Assembly: GCA_949317995.1 (NCBI GenBank)
Contig: OX439048.1
Location: 23,875,495 to 23,939,494, forward strand
Reading direction: 5' to 3'
Length of the DNA stretch: 64,000 nt
Origin: Acholoe squamosa
Lineage: Eukaryota; Annelida; Polychaeta; Phyllodocida; Polynoidae
Made by a program: the position numbers and the translations under genes. The notes beneath the pieces are model-generated. The model did not search any database. It was not told the DNA's origin and worked only from the letters and a program-made list of their open reading frames with translations. This document shows, one piece after another, positions 10,861-22,593 of the stretch; position 1 is the stretch's first letter; every line of letters begins with the position of its first letter.

Positions 10861-13162
10861 CCAGGTAGCAAACATGGTGTGGCCCAAGTCTGGGCCATAG
10901 CGGGCTCCTGATGTGGGCCACACTGGGTTAACACAGTGGGCGCCCGATGGGTTTTGTCCTCAGCAAATGGTCTGGGCCACACTGGACTAACTGATTTGGG
11001 CACATATCTGTTTGAAAGTGGGCTCACCGATTTGGGCTCAAAGTGAGTTTAACATGGGTTTTTGGTGTGGCCCAAAGTGGGCTGCCCGATTTGACGAAAA
11101 ATTAGTGGTTACATGGTAAAAATTCTTTTTGAAAAATTTATCCAATATCTATTCTTTTTTTTCCAAAAGTCAATGAACAACAAATCCTTGAGCTAATCTC
11201 ACCCCCCCCCCCAATCACCAAAGCAGTAAATGCAATATCTACCTGAGTGGAAAGGCAGAGCAGAACCATCCATTTGAATCAAACTCATTAAGCCAACACA
11301 AGGCACTTTGATTCATTAAAGTGACATTCTGGCCTCAATCATCCCCCACTACTTCCCTATGTAGGAGTAGAGAAGAGAGCCTTCAAGTTCATAATGACTG
11401 TACCTCTGCATATCTGCTCTTGTTCCAAGTTCAGTGCAATGGAAATGGTGTTGCCATTCCACTACTACTCAGATGACCTTGGTTGGCACTTTTGACTAGA
11501 GACATCTAAGTATTTCCAGACTATGAGAAAGTCTGCACATTATTACTTCATATCTGATATAGTAGTCTATTCCAGTTGTCCTATGTCTAAAAGAAATAAG
11601 TTTTGTATGGGTGGTAGAATTCTGCCTGGAGTGCTGTGAAACCACTTTGTAGTGAGTCTGCCATGGACTGGCCTACAGGGGCAGGGGATATTTTTGGTTT
11701 CTCAATTGCCTCTATATATAGTACTCTTATACCCGGCCGGGTGTGGGACCTGTTTGCCCCCACACCACAAATACACCTTGCAAGCCTACTAGTATAAAGA
11801 AAGACATGAAGCTGTTATTTCCAAGACTAGTCAGTGTTGCATTTTACATGAAATATCTGGATCCCTACTATGAACCTACCCGTGTATTAATGATATAGGG
11901 AAAGGGGGACTACCTATCTCCTACAGCAGTGGTGGACGGAGGGGAGGGGGGCAGGGCAGGGCAGGGTAGGGTGAGAGGAGGCCAGGGCAGGGTAGGATGA
12001 GGGCAGGGCAGAGTGAGGGCAGGGCAGGACAGGGCAGGGTGGGGTGAGAGCAGGACAGGGCAGGTGAGGACAGGGGATGGCAGGGCAGGGTGAGAGGAGG
12101 GCAGTGTGAGGGCATGGCAGGGTGAGGGCAGGGCAGGACAGGGCAGGGTGGGGTGAGAGCAGGACAGGGCAGGTGAGGACAGGGGATGGCAGGACAGGGT
12201 GAGAGGAGGGCAGGGGATGGCAGGGGATGGCAGGGCAGGGTGAGAGGAGGGCAAGGGATGCAGGGCAGGGTGAGAGGAGGGCAAAGGATGGCAGGGCAGG
12301 GTGAGAGGAGGGCAGGGGATGGCAGGGGATGGCAGGGCAGGGTGAGAGGAGGGCAAGGGATGGCAGGGCAGGATGAGAGGAGGGCAGGGGATGGCAGGGG
12401 ATGGTAGGGCAGGGTGAGAGGAGGGCAAGGGAGGGCAGGGCAGGGTGAGAGGAGGGCAGGGGATGGCAGGGGATGGCAGGGCAAGGTGAGAGGAGGTCAA
12501 GGGAGGGCAGGGCAGGGTGAGAGGAGGGCACAGGATGGCAGGGCAGGGCAGGGTGAGAGGAGGGCAAGGGAGGGCAGGTCAGGGTGAGAGGAGGGCAGGA
12601 GAGGACAGGGCAGGGTAAGGGAGGGCAGGGCAGGAGAGGACAGGGCAGGGGAAAGCAGGGCGAGAGAAGGTGAGGGGGAAAGGGTAGGGCAGGTTGAGGG
12701 GAATGAGAAGGAGATGGAAGGGGTAGGGGATGGGTGGGGAGGGCAAAGAAAAGAGGGAGAGGGAGGGGGAACACTCATCACAGAGTTCAGAACAGTCCAG
12801 AATATGAGGCTGCCCTGTCCAAACCCACTCTCACCCCAGACTGAGAAGACTTTATGCAGCTAAGCACCCATCTTGGGATGCCCATTTTGAAAGCATCCTG
12901 GGCCCAATGTGGTTGCCCATTTTAAAGCTGACCAGTGCCCAAACCGGTCAGCCCAATGTGGCCCAGACCATATGCTGAGGACAAAACCCGTTGGGAGCCC
13001 AACGGGCTCAAGTCGGTTTGCCCGATTTGGGCTGCCCTGTGTGGCCCTGACTGGAAACCCAGCATCTGCCGAACCTAAAACCCATGTACAGAATGCTGCC
13101 CACTTTGAACCACCTTATCCCTGGTTAAACCAATTTGGCCCCGAGTGGGCTTGCTACATGGG
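10861..13162. mobile_element. 2.3-kb non-autonomous element with long palindromic ends (CCAGGTAGCA family)
   Basis: The left end reads CCAGGTAGCAAACATGG and the right end, reverse-complemented, CCATGTAGCAAGCCCAC. The inner 150-200 bp of both ends also match in inverted orientation, for example GGGTTTTGTCCTCAGCA and TGGTCTGGGCCACA. The ends are built from short repeats of TGGGCC-type half palindromes. The middle contains unique AT-rich sequence (11100-11900) and a G-rich minisatellite (11930-12775). No transposase. A smaller relative with the same terminus lies at 34104-34445. I could not see a target-site duplication. Confidence 0.65.
11930..12775. repeat. G-rich minisatellite (GGCAGGGCAGGGTGAGAGGA units)
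   Basis: About 850 bp of irregular tandem units built from GGCAGGGCAGGGTGAGAGGA with GCAAGGGA or GGGGATGGCA spacers. All long open frames here (both strands) are consequences of the repeat and encode Pro/Ser/Cys/Leu or Gly/Arg/Gln repeats; I do not consider them genes. Runs of G could form quadruplex DNA. Confidence 0.9.
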
Positions 13163-14905
13163 CATGTGACTAACTATAGACCAATATCTATTCTGACAAC
13201 AACTTCAAAAATCCTAGAAAAAATAGTACATAAACAAACTCTGCAGTACCTAAATACACACAACATATTATCAGATGAAATGGCTTCCACCCGGGACGCT
13301 CGACTTTACATAGCCTTGCACAATTTACAGATTATATCTATGCTGCTATAAATAATAAACAAGTTACTTCTAGTATCTTTATTGACTTCAAAAAAGCTTT
13401 TGACACCTTAGACCTCGTTCTCAATGTACCATAGCAAACAATATAAAGTCTAACCCTGAAATTATCACATATGGTGTCCCTCAAGGATCTATCCTAGGAC
13501 ATAGCCTTGCACAATTTACAGATTATATCTATGCTGCTATAAATAATAAACAAGTTACTTCTAGTATCTTAATTGACTTCAAAAAAGCTTTTGACACCTT
13601 AGACCTCGTTCTCAATGTACCATAGCAAACAATATAAAGTCTAACCCTGAAATTATCACATATGGTGTCCCTCAAGGATCTATCCTAGGACCTCTTCTAT
13701 TCATTATCTATATAAACAACTTAAAATATTGTTTAACAAATATGCAAGTCCAACACTATGCAGATGATACAGCCATTTTACTTCCTATAATATTCTTACA
13801 AACAAAGTAATCCAAATTATAAATAATGATGCTCAAAATGTAGCCTCTTGGTGTTTACAGAACAAACTATCTTTAAACACTAATAAAACTAAAATAATCA
13901 CTTTTAGTACGACAAACAAGCTTAAAAAAGTAAACAAGCCTATAATCCACATGAATGCTACACCTCTTACCAATACTCTGACCTACAAATATCTTGGTGT
14001 AACCCTGGATTCCTCCCTCACTTTTACTAAACATATTGACCTATTATGTAGATCTCTGAACCATAAAAATATACATGCTTCCCAAAGAAAGACACAATAT
14101 GCCTACCAAAACAGCCTGTGATATTATCAAGGCTATGATCATGCCCATAGTGGACTATGGTGATTTAATCTACTCTGCCTGTACTAAGACACAAGTAGAT
14201 AGAATCCAGGTATTGATAAACTCAGCATTAGGAATATGCTACAGATCTCGTCAACATATCTCTAATAACTTCTTATATAAAAAGTTCAACATCCTCCCAC
14301 TAAACTTCAGTAGAGAGGTCCATACACTAAGCTTTGCTCATCACAGAGTCAAATTACCTAAATTTAAGGATACTAGGTTAATTCATACCAGAACACATGA
14401 AGCCCCACTGCTCAAAATCTATACTCAACGTCTAGTAAAAACACAGAAAAGTGTATTCTACCAAACTGGTTTAATATGGAATGCCCTTCAAAACAGGTTA
14501 AGAAACATTGATGATCATCAAAAGTTTATGGCAGAAATCAAAAAGGATTCTCTGTCAAGTTGAGGGGACTACCCTAATCCATGGATCACCTAAGCTAACC
14601 TCAGAAAATTGAACTATTCTACTTTCAGCATGGCATATAAGCTCAACAAAGATCGGATTAAACCCCTCTGACCATAGGCACCATTACTCACTGTTATAGC
14701 TCCTAATTTTGGATAATCCAACATTTTCTGGATCTCGACTAAACATTATGTTATCTATTTATCTATCATGACACAAATGTATCTTCCTATTTAAGCTGAC
14801 TTACACATTATGCATTTCAACACGGTGTTGTCCATATTGAGAATTATAGGCTTTTCAATAAGCCTACTATATGTACAACTAAAACTGAATAAAATTATAT
14901 ATATA
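13163..14905 (+). mobile_element. 5'-truncated LINE reverse transcriptase fragment (CR1/Jockey-like)
   Basis: Plus-strand reading gives NYRPISILTTTSKILEK at 13168, GVPQGSILGPLLFIIYINNL at about 13660-13720, then QHYADDTAI, the non-LTR RT active site. The frame at 14075-14563 gives the C-terminal region ending GLIWNALQNRLRNIDDH. The 3' end finishes in a short TATATA run near 14893-14905, as in some LINE tails. The copy has frameshifts and a 191-bp internal duplication. The clade assignment is tentative. Confidence 0.75.
13308..13689 (+). repeat. 191-bp tandem duplication inside the LINE
   Basis: The segment starting ACATAGCCTTGCACAATTTA at 13308 recurs almost identically at 13499. The duplicated unit includes the GVPQGS-coding bases, so RT motif DNA appears twice. 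The near identity suggests a recent event, or an assembly artefact. Confidence 0.85.
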
Positions 14906-14924
14906 ATGCTGAGCTCTGTCGGTA

Positions 14925-15484
14925 CTATTTGAGTTTGCTGATCTCCACCTGGCAATAGCTGATCTTATCCTTTGTCTCTAGAGATCTAGGTGGTGTATTA
15001 GCAGTAGAGTCTGGGACAACAAAATTATTCCAAGTGAGCTCAGAGGGGTCTGGGTGTATAAAACCTGCTTGATTGGAGGTGGGGTGTGTACCGGTACTGG
15101 GCTGTTGAGTAGGAACTGGTATGCTCTGTAAGGCAGCCTGTAGTTGAGGAGACATGGGCTCTAAATGTGAGTCTAAATCCAGGTAACTAGGAGAGTTAAT
15201 TACAGGTGTAGACTGTATTTCACTTGGCAGACCAGCAAACCAGGTAAAGTCAAATTAAGGCCTGGTGCCTGTGATGTGCTAGGTGTGCTGGTCTGTGTAA
15301 CGGTATTACTATCAATTATAGTTGATGAGAAAGTTCTGTTCCTACTCACAGGTGTTGGCTTAGGTGTTAATAGTGATGCTGGCAGGATAGGATCCAACAG
15401 GATGGTGTTAGGTGATGAATCAGCTGTTTGAGTAGGCTGGTTTATTTCTGGAGCTGCTGCTGCTGGTTGGGGCGCGTCTAGCAC
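14925..15484 (-). pseudogene. Pro/Ser/Thr-rich 5' ORF of the LTR element
   Basis: Minus frames 15200-15484 and 14925-15155 are both rich in Pro, Ser, Thr and Gln (for example STPSTSQAPGLNLTLPG) with no known domain. They sit directly inside the candidate 5' LTR, as the start of the element's polyprotein would. They are cut off from the rest of gag by the inserted block ending near 14905. Confidence 0.4.
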
Positions 15485-15528
15485 TGGGGATGAAACAGGG
15501 ATTGTTACGGTGAGGGTTCTCCACCATT

Positions 15529-16060
15529 GTCAACAGGTCGTTACATGTCATGAAGTGAGGTAACAGGAGTCCAGACAAATCAGTTGATGATCCAGCTTTA
15601 TTGTAAGATTGGCATGAGAGTAATCAATACGGTACACAGTATAGTACTTGCCAGTCTGACCAAGCTATATCCTGGGGCCAAGGCACCTGAGTGTCGTAGG
15701 GTCTAGGTTGGAGAAGAATAAGATGTCCTGAGTGGGGATCTGCCTGTTTATAAAGGGAGTCCCACTCAGTGTACATCATATGCTATTGCTGGAAGTGCTC
15801 AGTGACTCAGCCTGGGGAATGAGCAGCTCTGCCCCCATCTGGTTGGATCCAGTCTAATCCGGCATAGGAGGGAGGGGGCTGCTCTCAGGGGTGAGTCATC
15901 TGGGCAGGTGAGGCTAAGAATAGCATACGATATCATGTCCTCCAGTGGGGGATCCGCAGGTGGGACCTGGGGGTGCACACTAGGGGAAGACGGGGGTGAG
16001 TGAGTCAGACCGTGGAGAACCTTGTCAGGTTAAAAATAGGTGAACCTTGGGTTATACAGG
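15529..16060 (-). mobile_element. Candidate 5' LTR of the minus-strand retroelement
   Basis: On the minus strand the segment has a TATA box (TTTATAAA, about 15749), an AATAAA 150 bp later (15597-15602) and an end in CTGTTGACA at 15529. TGGTGGAGAACC follows, a plausible primer-binding site starting with TGG. The left edge of the LTR (about 16060, TGTATAACCC) is a guess. No second copy was found to confirm the limits. Confidence 0.4.
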
Positions 16061-16158
16061 GGGAAGCTTGGTCAGCTTGGTTTGAATAAGTTGTTGATAA
16101 TTTTAATACATAGAATAGTCCACTGACAATGTTATCATCACACTCCTTCTTGAAAAAA

Positions 16159-16230
16159 TGTGGATCAACACATTAAAAGGTACGCCCGCGCACCCGCTCG
16201 TGAGCGTAGCTTTTACCGTGTTGATCCACA
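16159..16230. repeat. 72-bp near-perfect hairpin
   Basis: The left arm TGTGGATCAACAC...AAAAG.TACGC is matched by the reverse complement of the right arm with 3 mismatches in about 27 bp; the loop is GC-rich (16186-16203). It is not a known terminator. It could be a miniature fold-back element or a structured small-RNA precursor. Confidence 0.7.
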
Positions 16231-17339
16231 AATATTGCATTGCAGTTTCTTTTTCAAGGTTAACTTGGTTTCTAATGGTTCTTGCTCTATGCCAATTTAA
16301 ATTGGTCCCAGAGATTCTAGCTTTTTTTTTTAACAAGGTGAACTTTTATCTTTAATTTTAAAGTTATGGCAGTAACGACCTGTTCACAGGGCTGACAAAA
16401 AGATGTAAAACGTATTTTATAATTTGATACGTCTGGTAACACAATGCAATGTGCATAGATGTGTAGGGGTTCAGTCCAGGTGTGCTGAATCACATAGGCT
16501 GGGTTGCACCTGTATCCCTGTAATCACCACCCCCTGCTCCCTATGTAATAATAATATAATCATACCGAACCACCCAGGGAACACAGACATGGAACACAGG
16601 GTATGAATGTTTATGAACACAGTCTGTAGGTTGCAACTACATAGTTATTCTAGTCAGATCCATATATAAGCGCTATGTGTCCTGTATCAGTATATACAAG
16701 AAATGTTTAGAACAATTTAACATGAAGGAAATAATAATAAAAAAAACTTAAATAAAAAAAACAACAACTCTTAATACATTTCAATGATCTCATTTTAAAA
16801 CCTAACTTTATTTTAAGCCTACCTTCTCTAATGAAAAAAGAAGAAGAAAACAACACAGAATATAATCTGATAATGCTGATTCTAAATCCACATATGAAAA
16901 ATATCTAGAAAGAGGTACATAAACATATCAATTTAACCATGTAAAATCCATCCAAACAATAACTCACTATAACCAAGACTTATTGTTTTAGGTTTGATAT
17001 CTACCAATTTACTGGGGGGATGTATATGGTTGGCTAGGTGTAATGATTAACATGCCTGCCTACCTTGAGATGTATGTACATGGACTCAAATCACAGAGGT
17101 CCCATGATATTTTCACTGACACATGCAAAGCCCACTCTTACATTTGTTTTACTTAATTATGGACCAAAGCAAAACATTGGCTTGTCTCACAGCAAAGGTA
17201 AATGAACAGATGTCCAAACCTTTATGACTCTAGATTTTTCTTATAGAAGAGATAACACATATTTATTTCTATTTCGAAAATCACAAACTATCCTTGATGC
17301 TATCATTAATTGTTTGCATTATCTTGTTCAACCTTCCAG

Positions 17340-20300
17340 GGTAAACGGGTGAGAGCATACAACTGGCTCGGGTGTCAGTTGACAATGAACAATTTCACAC
17401 TGTCAAATGAAGAGTGCATCATGTTCGTGGATGGTACCAGTGTCACTGAGATACAGAACATGGTTGACAGAGCACTCCAGGCGCTCGCTGATGATGAGCT
17501 AGACTTTGCAGGTAGAATGTTTATCTATCAACAGACACAGTACATGTGTTTCCCTGATGAGGTGCTCAATCCTGATCAATAGCTTACAATAGGTAGATTT
17601 ATGCATTGTATGCAATGTACCTCTCTTGATGTGATTTTGAAATGAAAATAGCAATCCATAATTTCAGCAAAGCCACGGTAAAGGAATATGAACCCTTCAT
17701 TTAATTAAGTTTTCTACACAGTTTCCGCACTTAAAGGTCTACAATCACAGTGGCAATGATTTGACTCATACATCTTAATGAATTATTTGGTTTAACCTAC
17801 CATTAACATTTTAAATTAGCCATTGATAAAAGCTGACTAATAATCATACACATAGCAGTACAGTGGGTTCATGTATTTTCAGCCATCTACTACGATCATC
17901 CAGACAACATACAGCATGACTGGGGCTTTAACAGCAGCAGAGCACGTAAGATGATCTCTGAACTGGACAAGGTGCTGCTAAACCTGCAGGACAGGGCTGA
18001 CAGCCTGACCATTTATGATGACAAGACTAAGCTTAGTGATAAGCTGGACGTGATGCTGGTATCAGACCATGGACACATGAACCTTTCTGGTATAATTAGT
18101 CTAATTGATGTGCTTACTAAATACCCTGACGCCTATTACGTTATTGCTGGAATGCAGATAGCCATCTGGCCAGATGGGGATGGTGACGAGGTACTTTTTT
18201 TCAATTGAACATTAAAAAAAAGGCAATGGTTTTATTTTCCTTCCTCTGAAAGGGACATTTCATACCAGTTGATATGGCTTTGATATTCATGGTGTTTCAT
18301 TTCAATCATGTCAACATTTACTGCAAAAATACAGTGCATCTAGATTATATTCGTATTTCATATATCTCTTTTAACAGATGTACAAAGACCTACAACAAAT
18401 AAAGAATATGGAGGTTTATTGGCGTCATGAGATCCCTGAGTCATGGCATTACAAAAATGGGCAGTTTACCCCTCCCATTCTATGCAACCCAGATCCAGGA
18501 TTTTTCATTATGACGGTAACACACTGCTTGCCTTTCTCATTTCTTGCCAAACACTTTATTTTTTCTAAGCAAATTAACAGTATAAGTTATGCAATCTATT
18601 GCAGTGCAATAACTTCTCGCCCTTTTTCTTCAGAGATACAAAAGACAAAAAGATTTAACGTGTGATATATATCACATATGGCCCAGGGTCTACTACCCCC
18701 TCCCACCCAATATAAAAATTGGGCGTTGTGCATTGAAGCACAGAAGGCTCAGGGTAGGTACCATAAAACCCTCTATCAACCCTGTAGGGTCACAGGAATC
18801 AGCACTTGCGAAATATTGACTAATTACTTACAAATAGAGACTATTATCTATACATGTACTGACACCAGTCTGGCATTATCTTCTCTTACTAAACCCCTTG
18901 GACCGCTGGCCCCCTGGTGTGCTGGCCCCCGGACACCTGGCCCCCTGGACACTTGGCCCCCGGACACCTGGCCCCCTGGAGACCTAGCCCCTGGAGACCT
19001 AGCCCCTGGACACCTAGCCCCCACAGAAAACTTTATCCGTAGCATGCTTAGTTTATCGCTCAGTCCCCAATGTGTTATGTGTATAGCTTGGACACTGTAA
19101 ACATTACCTGCTGAAAAAAAGTGTCTCACTTGGTGATTACCCATAGGACTCCATGTGCTAATTTCATCGCCAAAATCTATCTGACCCATAGACCCAATGG
19201 TTAAAGAACTTGTAGTCAGTATAGCTCCCAAAAACATGACGTAAGTACAGCAGCTTTTTTCATAGAGAAAGACATCACTCACCATAAAGGACAAAATGTT
19301 GTCTGATAGATGAGATTTGAAACTTTCCTTTGGCTTTTGAAAAATGTGTAAACTAACAGTATATCACTGAATGATTACACCCTAAAGTTAGTGATTACAA
19401 ATTTGTGGATCTGACTGAAAACCCGGCTCCAATAGCCCAGGGGATACCCTGGGCCAATTACTCTATACAACATTCTACCAAAAGTGCGGAGTTTTGCTCC
19501 TCTTCTCCCTCAATCATTCTGTCAAACCAAAGCTTAAATCGTTAATGTCAGTAATTAAGAATTCACAATATTAACTTCAAACATAAAACAAAACAAATCC
19601 CCATCCTAAAAAAGTAAAACGGTCTAATTTAATCAGACGATAGTGGTGCACGTAGTGGTTGATTTATGAGTGGGGGGAGTAATAATCACTTAGTTTTTGG
19701 TAATAAAAGGGTTGAAAGAAAAATAAACCATCCATCCCGGTTGTAAAATGACCGGTCACAGATAGTTTTCCTCTTGCCTGTTTTGGGAAATCAAATCCAA
19801 ACGTTTTTGTCTGGTTGGCTTTGACTCATATACAACTAAAATCAAATACCTATTTTCAGATTTCAATCAGTAAAAATCACTTTTTAAAGCAACAGAGAAA
19901 AAAGTATCATTTAAGAAAAGATGTCAATCGTGAACCTAATTGCTTTCAAATCTTTTGTTTGTAGCCCAATGAGAGATCATTGCCTCTCAACCCTTACATG
20001 GTACCAATGAGCAGCTACAATGGCTACAAAACTAATACCCCTGAGATGCAAGCTATGTTCTTGGCCCGCGGACCAAACTTCAAGAAAGGAATACACACTC
20101 CTCCAGTGAAAAATGTCCAACTGTACCAAATCATGTGTTCTATTTTAAAGATCAAACCGTCTTCAAATAATGGAACATGGTCGGCAGTAGAACCATTTGT
20201 TGTGAATCTTGGTGAGAATCATGGACAAGACGATTCTGATGTGCCCATGTCATTCCACTCAGTGGCAGAGGTGGTGGTGGTTTTAGTGAGTTGTGTGCTG

Positions 20301-20390
20301 ATCATGAAAGCCATCATGTGTGGCATCCACTATATGAAACAATATACAGAGTATGAAAAACACTTGACTCAAATCGCAAAACATGACTAG
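17340..20390 (+). CDS. ENPP-like ectonucleotide pyrophosphatase/phosphodiesterase, 3' exons
   Basis: Four exons with consistent phases: 17340-17511, 17883-18190, 18378-18515 and 19965-20390 (stop TAG). They encode the C-terminal two thirds of an alkaline-phosphatase-fold phosphodiesterase of the ENPP4/5/6 type. Visible are VRAYNWLGCQ, the first metal-site segment (PDNIQHDWG, Asp and His kept), LVSDHG (Asp-His of the second site), VYWRHEIPESWHYKN, and FLARGPNFKKG. A C-terminal hydrophobic helix (EVVVVLVSCVLIMKAIMCG) would anchor it in the membrane. The conserved His of the HGYDN motif is replaced: here the text is YNGYKTN, so activity may be altered. Exons with the signal peptide and nucleophile Thr are not seen; they may lie left of the window, beyond the retroelements. 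Confidence 0.85.
18900..19022. repeat. Minisatellite of about 16 bp in ENPP intron
   Basis: Imperfect tandem copies of CTGGCCCCCTGGACAC-type units in the intron between the third and fourth visible ENPP exons. Open frames on both strands here are repeat artefacts. Confidence 0.85.
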
Positions 20391-21032
20391 TAAACTAGTT
20401 GAAGCAACTGCATATGTAGTACAGAAAGGAAAATAACTTGTCAAGCTGAAACTTGAAGGAGTGGATGTCTTCCGTTTGTCAACCATTGAGAAAATTGGTA
20501 ATATCCATCTAGCTACCTGGCATCTGTATATAGATTGCTTTTCAAGACTCCACTGGTGTGAGCATTTTATAGCTAAATCTATTTTGTGACAGAAATTTAC
20601 TGCAATGAAACTTTTTTTTTGTTTATTGTTCAAAAATTGGGAGAGCTCATCTTGATACCTAAATCAAGCATTTCCTGCATAATTTTCTGATAAAAATACC
20701 GTCAATTTATCTAGACAGTATTTCGAAACATAATGTCAGTGCAAATACTGGTATATTTTTTTTTGTAAATGGACAACTTATTTTATGCAGCATGATTGTA
20801 ATACAAGCCTTCCAATTGCTCTCATGACCTGCATCCTATCATACATTGCTACCTGGAATAATGAATGAACTTAAATACTCTTACGATCACCTTCTGCTTA
20901 GTGAAAGCACTATTATGCACACAGATATTAGGATTTAACATCTCAACAATTAATGGATACCATACCCCAACTAACTATACCTTAATAAGCATTGCTTTAA
21001 TGCTAGCAAGATATTGCCTAGCAACAGTTCTG

Positions 21033-21247
21033 TAAAACCCCTGTCATAAGCCGGATTTTTTTCTTATTTTTGACCAAAAACGGCTTCTAAATTTCTCCCA
21101 AAGTCTACCCCCGGCTTATGACCGGGGTTTTATTACTGTAGAATATAGAGAAAACTTTTTAAATTTTACCATAAAATCGGCTTATAATTTTTCCCTGAAC
21201 TCACCCCCCAGCTTATGACCGGGGCCGGCTTATGAACAGGGTTTTGC
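21033..21247. mobile_element. 215-bp MITE with AAAACCCTGT...ATAAGCCGG ends
   Basis: The left end GTAAAACCCCTGTCATAAGC and the right end, reverse-complemented CGCAAAACCCTGTTCATAAG, form about 22-bp inverted termini. Internally CCGGCTTATGACCGGGG-type words recur. No coding capacity. Superfamily not determined. Confidence 0.6.
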
Positions 21248-21394
21248 GGTACTCTGTATATGGGTGTAATGGATTTCGGTTGCATGCTGGTTTCCTGCTC
21301 TGGATTACAATGCTAACAGAATAAACCATATAGGTACCATTCTAAGAGTCAGCCCGGCCTTTAATATTCCATTTTTGTCTCAGTTAAACTAAGG

Positions 21395-21700
21395 TGTGGA
21401 AAACACATTAGTACAATCACACTATTTCTCTTTCGATATGTATTGGTTTTGATTATTTTTATCCCCTGCACAGTCCGGTCTTTTGTATCATATTGTCTAA
21501 TCAATATACTTTGAGGAGACACAATAGTAGAGCCAAACTATTTCTCTTTCGATATGTAAATGTTTAAGTTGCAGTTAACCCCCACTGTTTCTTTATAAAA
21601 TCCTATTGTGTATTCTATACCATACATTGTGGAGAACACATTAGTAGAGCCACACAGTCTCTTTCGATATATCTAGGCTTTAATTACCGTCATCTCCTGC
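21395..21700. repeat. Three diverged tandem copies (CTCTTTCGATATGT units)
   Basis: Three copies, at about 115-125 bp spacing, share GGA(G/A)ACACA(A/T)TAGTA followed by TCTCTTTCGATAT. Divergence is substantial, so the array is old. Confidence 0.55.
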
Positions 21701-22291
21701 GTCCCAGACTGCAGTACACACTATCAAAATGCTGATACACTCATGCCTCAATCTCATCCCCAATGTCCCTTATGTATCGTTATCATCCCATTTACCCCTT
21801 AATCTAACCTAAAGCATATCAAATGAAGGGACTTGAATTATGCATAAGCCGCGCCTTACATGCAGGTTTTTAGTGATAACAAATTGTCTTCTGATAGAAT
21901 TCACTGTGCCAGCACTGATGAATGTAAATGCATCAGAAGTGTTTTTATTGCGTCTATTCAGTTTTTGTATGCATAGGTCATTTCCAATGCAATCTGAATT
22001 TGGCAAATTTTATTTCGACCAAAGATAATGGATAACAACTAAATCAGTGAGTGTAGCCTGCTTTATTACACATTACTGTGTGAACCATGCCATTCCACGA
22101 GATTCAAACACCGGTCACTGATATCCGTATACATACCAGTATACATTACCGCTATAATTTTTACATGGTATCACACGCTGAATATAGGTTGCTGTTTAAT
22201 ATGAGTTTATATATTTTGGAGATGATATGAAAGGAATAAAACCATAGTGTTGTAGATTTTAATACAATAGTAGAGAATAGTCCTGTGAGAC

Positions 22292-22331
22292 ATGGCGCAG
22301 CGACTTGTAATCTTGTGTCTAGTTTCAGTTG
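22292..22331 (+). other. Possible signal-peptide first exon
   Basis: An ATG opens a 13-residue hydrophobic stretch (MAQRLVILCLVSV) ending at a good splice donor (G|GTGAGA, 22332). This is the form of a first coding exon of a secreted protein, but I found no downstream exon to join it to. It may be chance. Confidence 0.15.
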
Positions 22332-22557
22332 GTGAGACAGATAGGGCATACTATCATCTGGGCTTTTGGTAGTATATAGCACAAATTCAACCTAAACTAC
22401 CCACTGCAGCTAAGTACTAATAGTCTGTAGACTGTCCATTCTGCATGCACCTCACTCAGCTGCCACAGGGACCTGTCTTATTCAATGTTCAATGCCATAG
22501 TCAACAGGTGTGTCATTATGAGTGTACACTGTCTCAGATTGCCAGGAGCCTGCTCTG

Positions 22558-22593
22558 CCCCCCCTGCCCCCCCCCCCCCCCCACACACACACA
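22558..22593. repeat. Poly-C / CA microsatellite
   Basis: A run of C followed by (CA)n. The overlapping open frames encode Pro/His-Thr repeats and are not genes. Confidence 0.9.

Larger units (their letters stand above)
2391..15528 (-). mobile_element. Degraded Ty3/gypsy-type LTR retrotransposon with nested insertions
   Basis: In minus-strand order the segment carries gag-like ORFs, a retropepsin, reverse transcriptase, RNase H and integrase, the Ty3/gypsy order. The coding sequence is split over many frames, so the copy is dead. Two insertions interrupt it: a 711-bp piggyBac-like element in RT (6133-6843) and a block at about 10861-14905 (palindromic element plus LINE fragment). Subtracting these leaves roughly 8.4 kb, normal for the class. 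A candidate 5' LTR lies at 15529-16060; no matching 3' LTR was found on the left, so that end may be lost or diverged. Edges are approximate. Confidence 0.75.

Noticed and set aside
11910-12781. Minus-strand frames of up to 286 codons
   Set aside because: They arise from the G-rich minisatellite and encode only Pro/Ser/Cys/Leu repeats in several frames at once.
17028-17110. Possible tRNA-derived SINE head before the ENPP exons
   Set aside because: A- and B-box-like words are too degraded and no stems fold.
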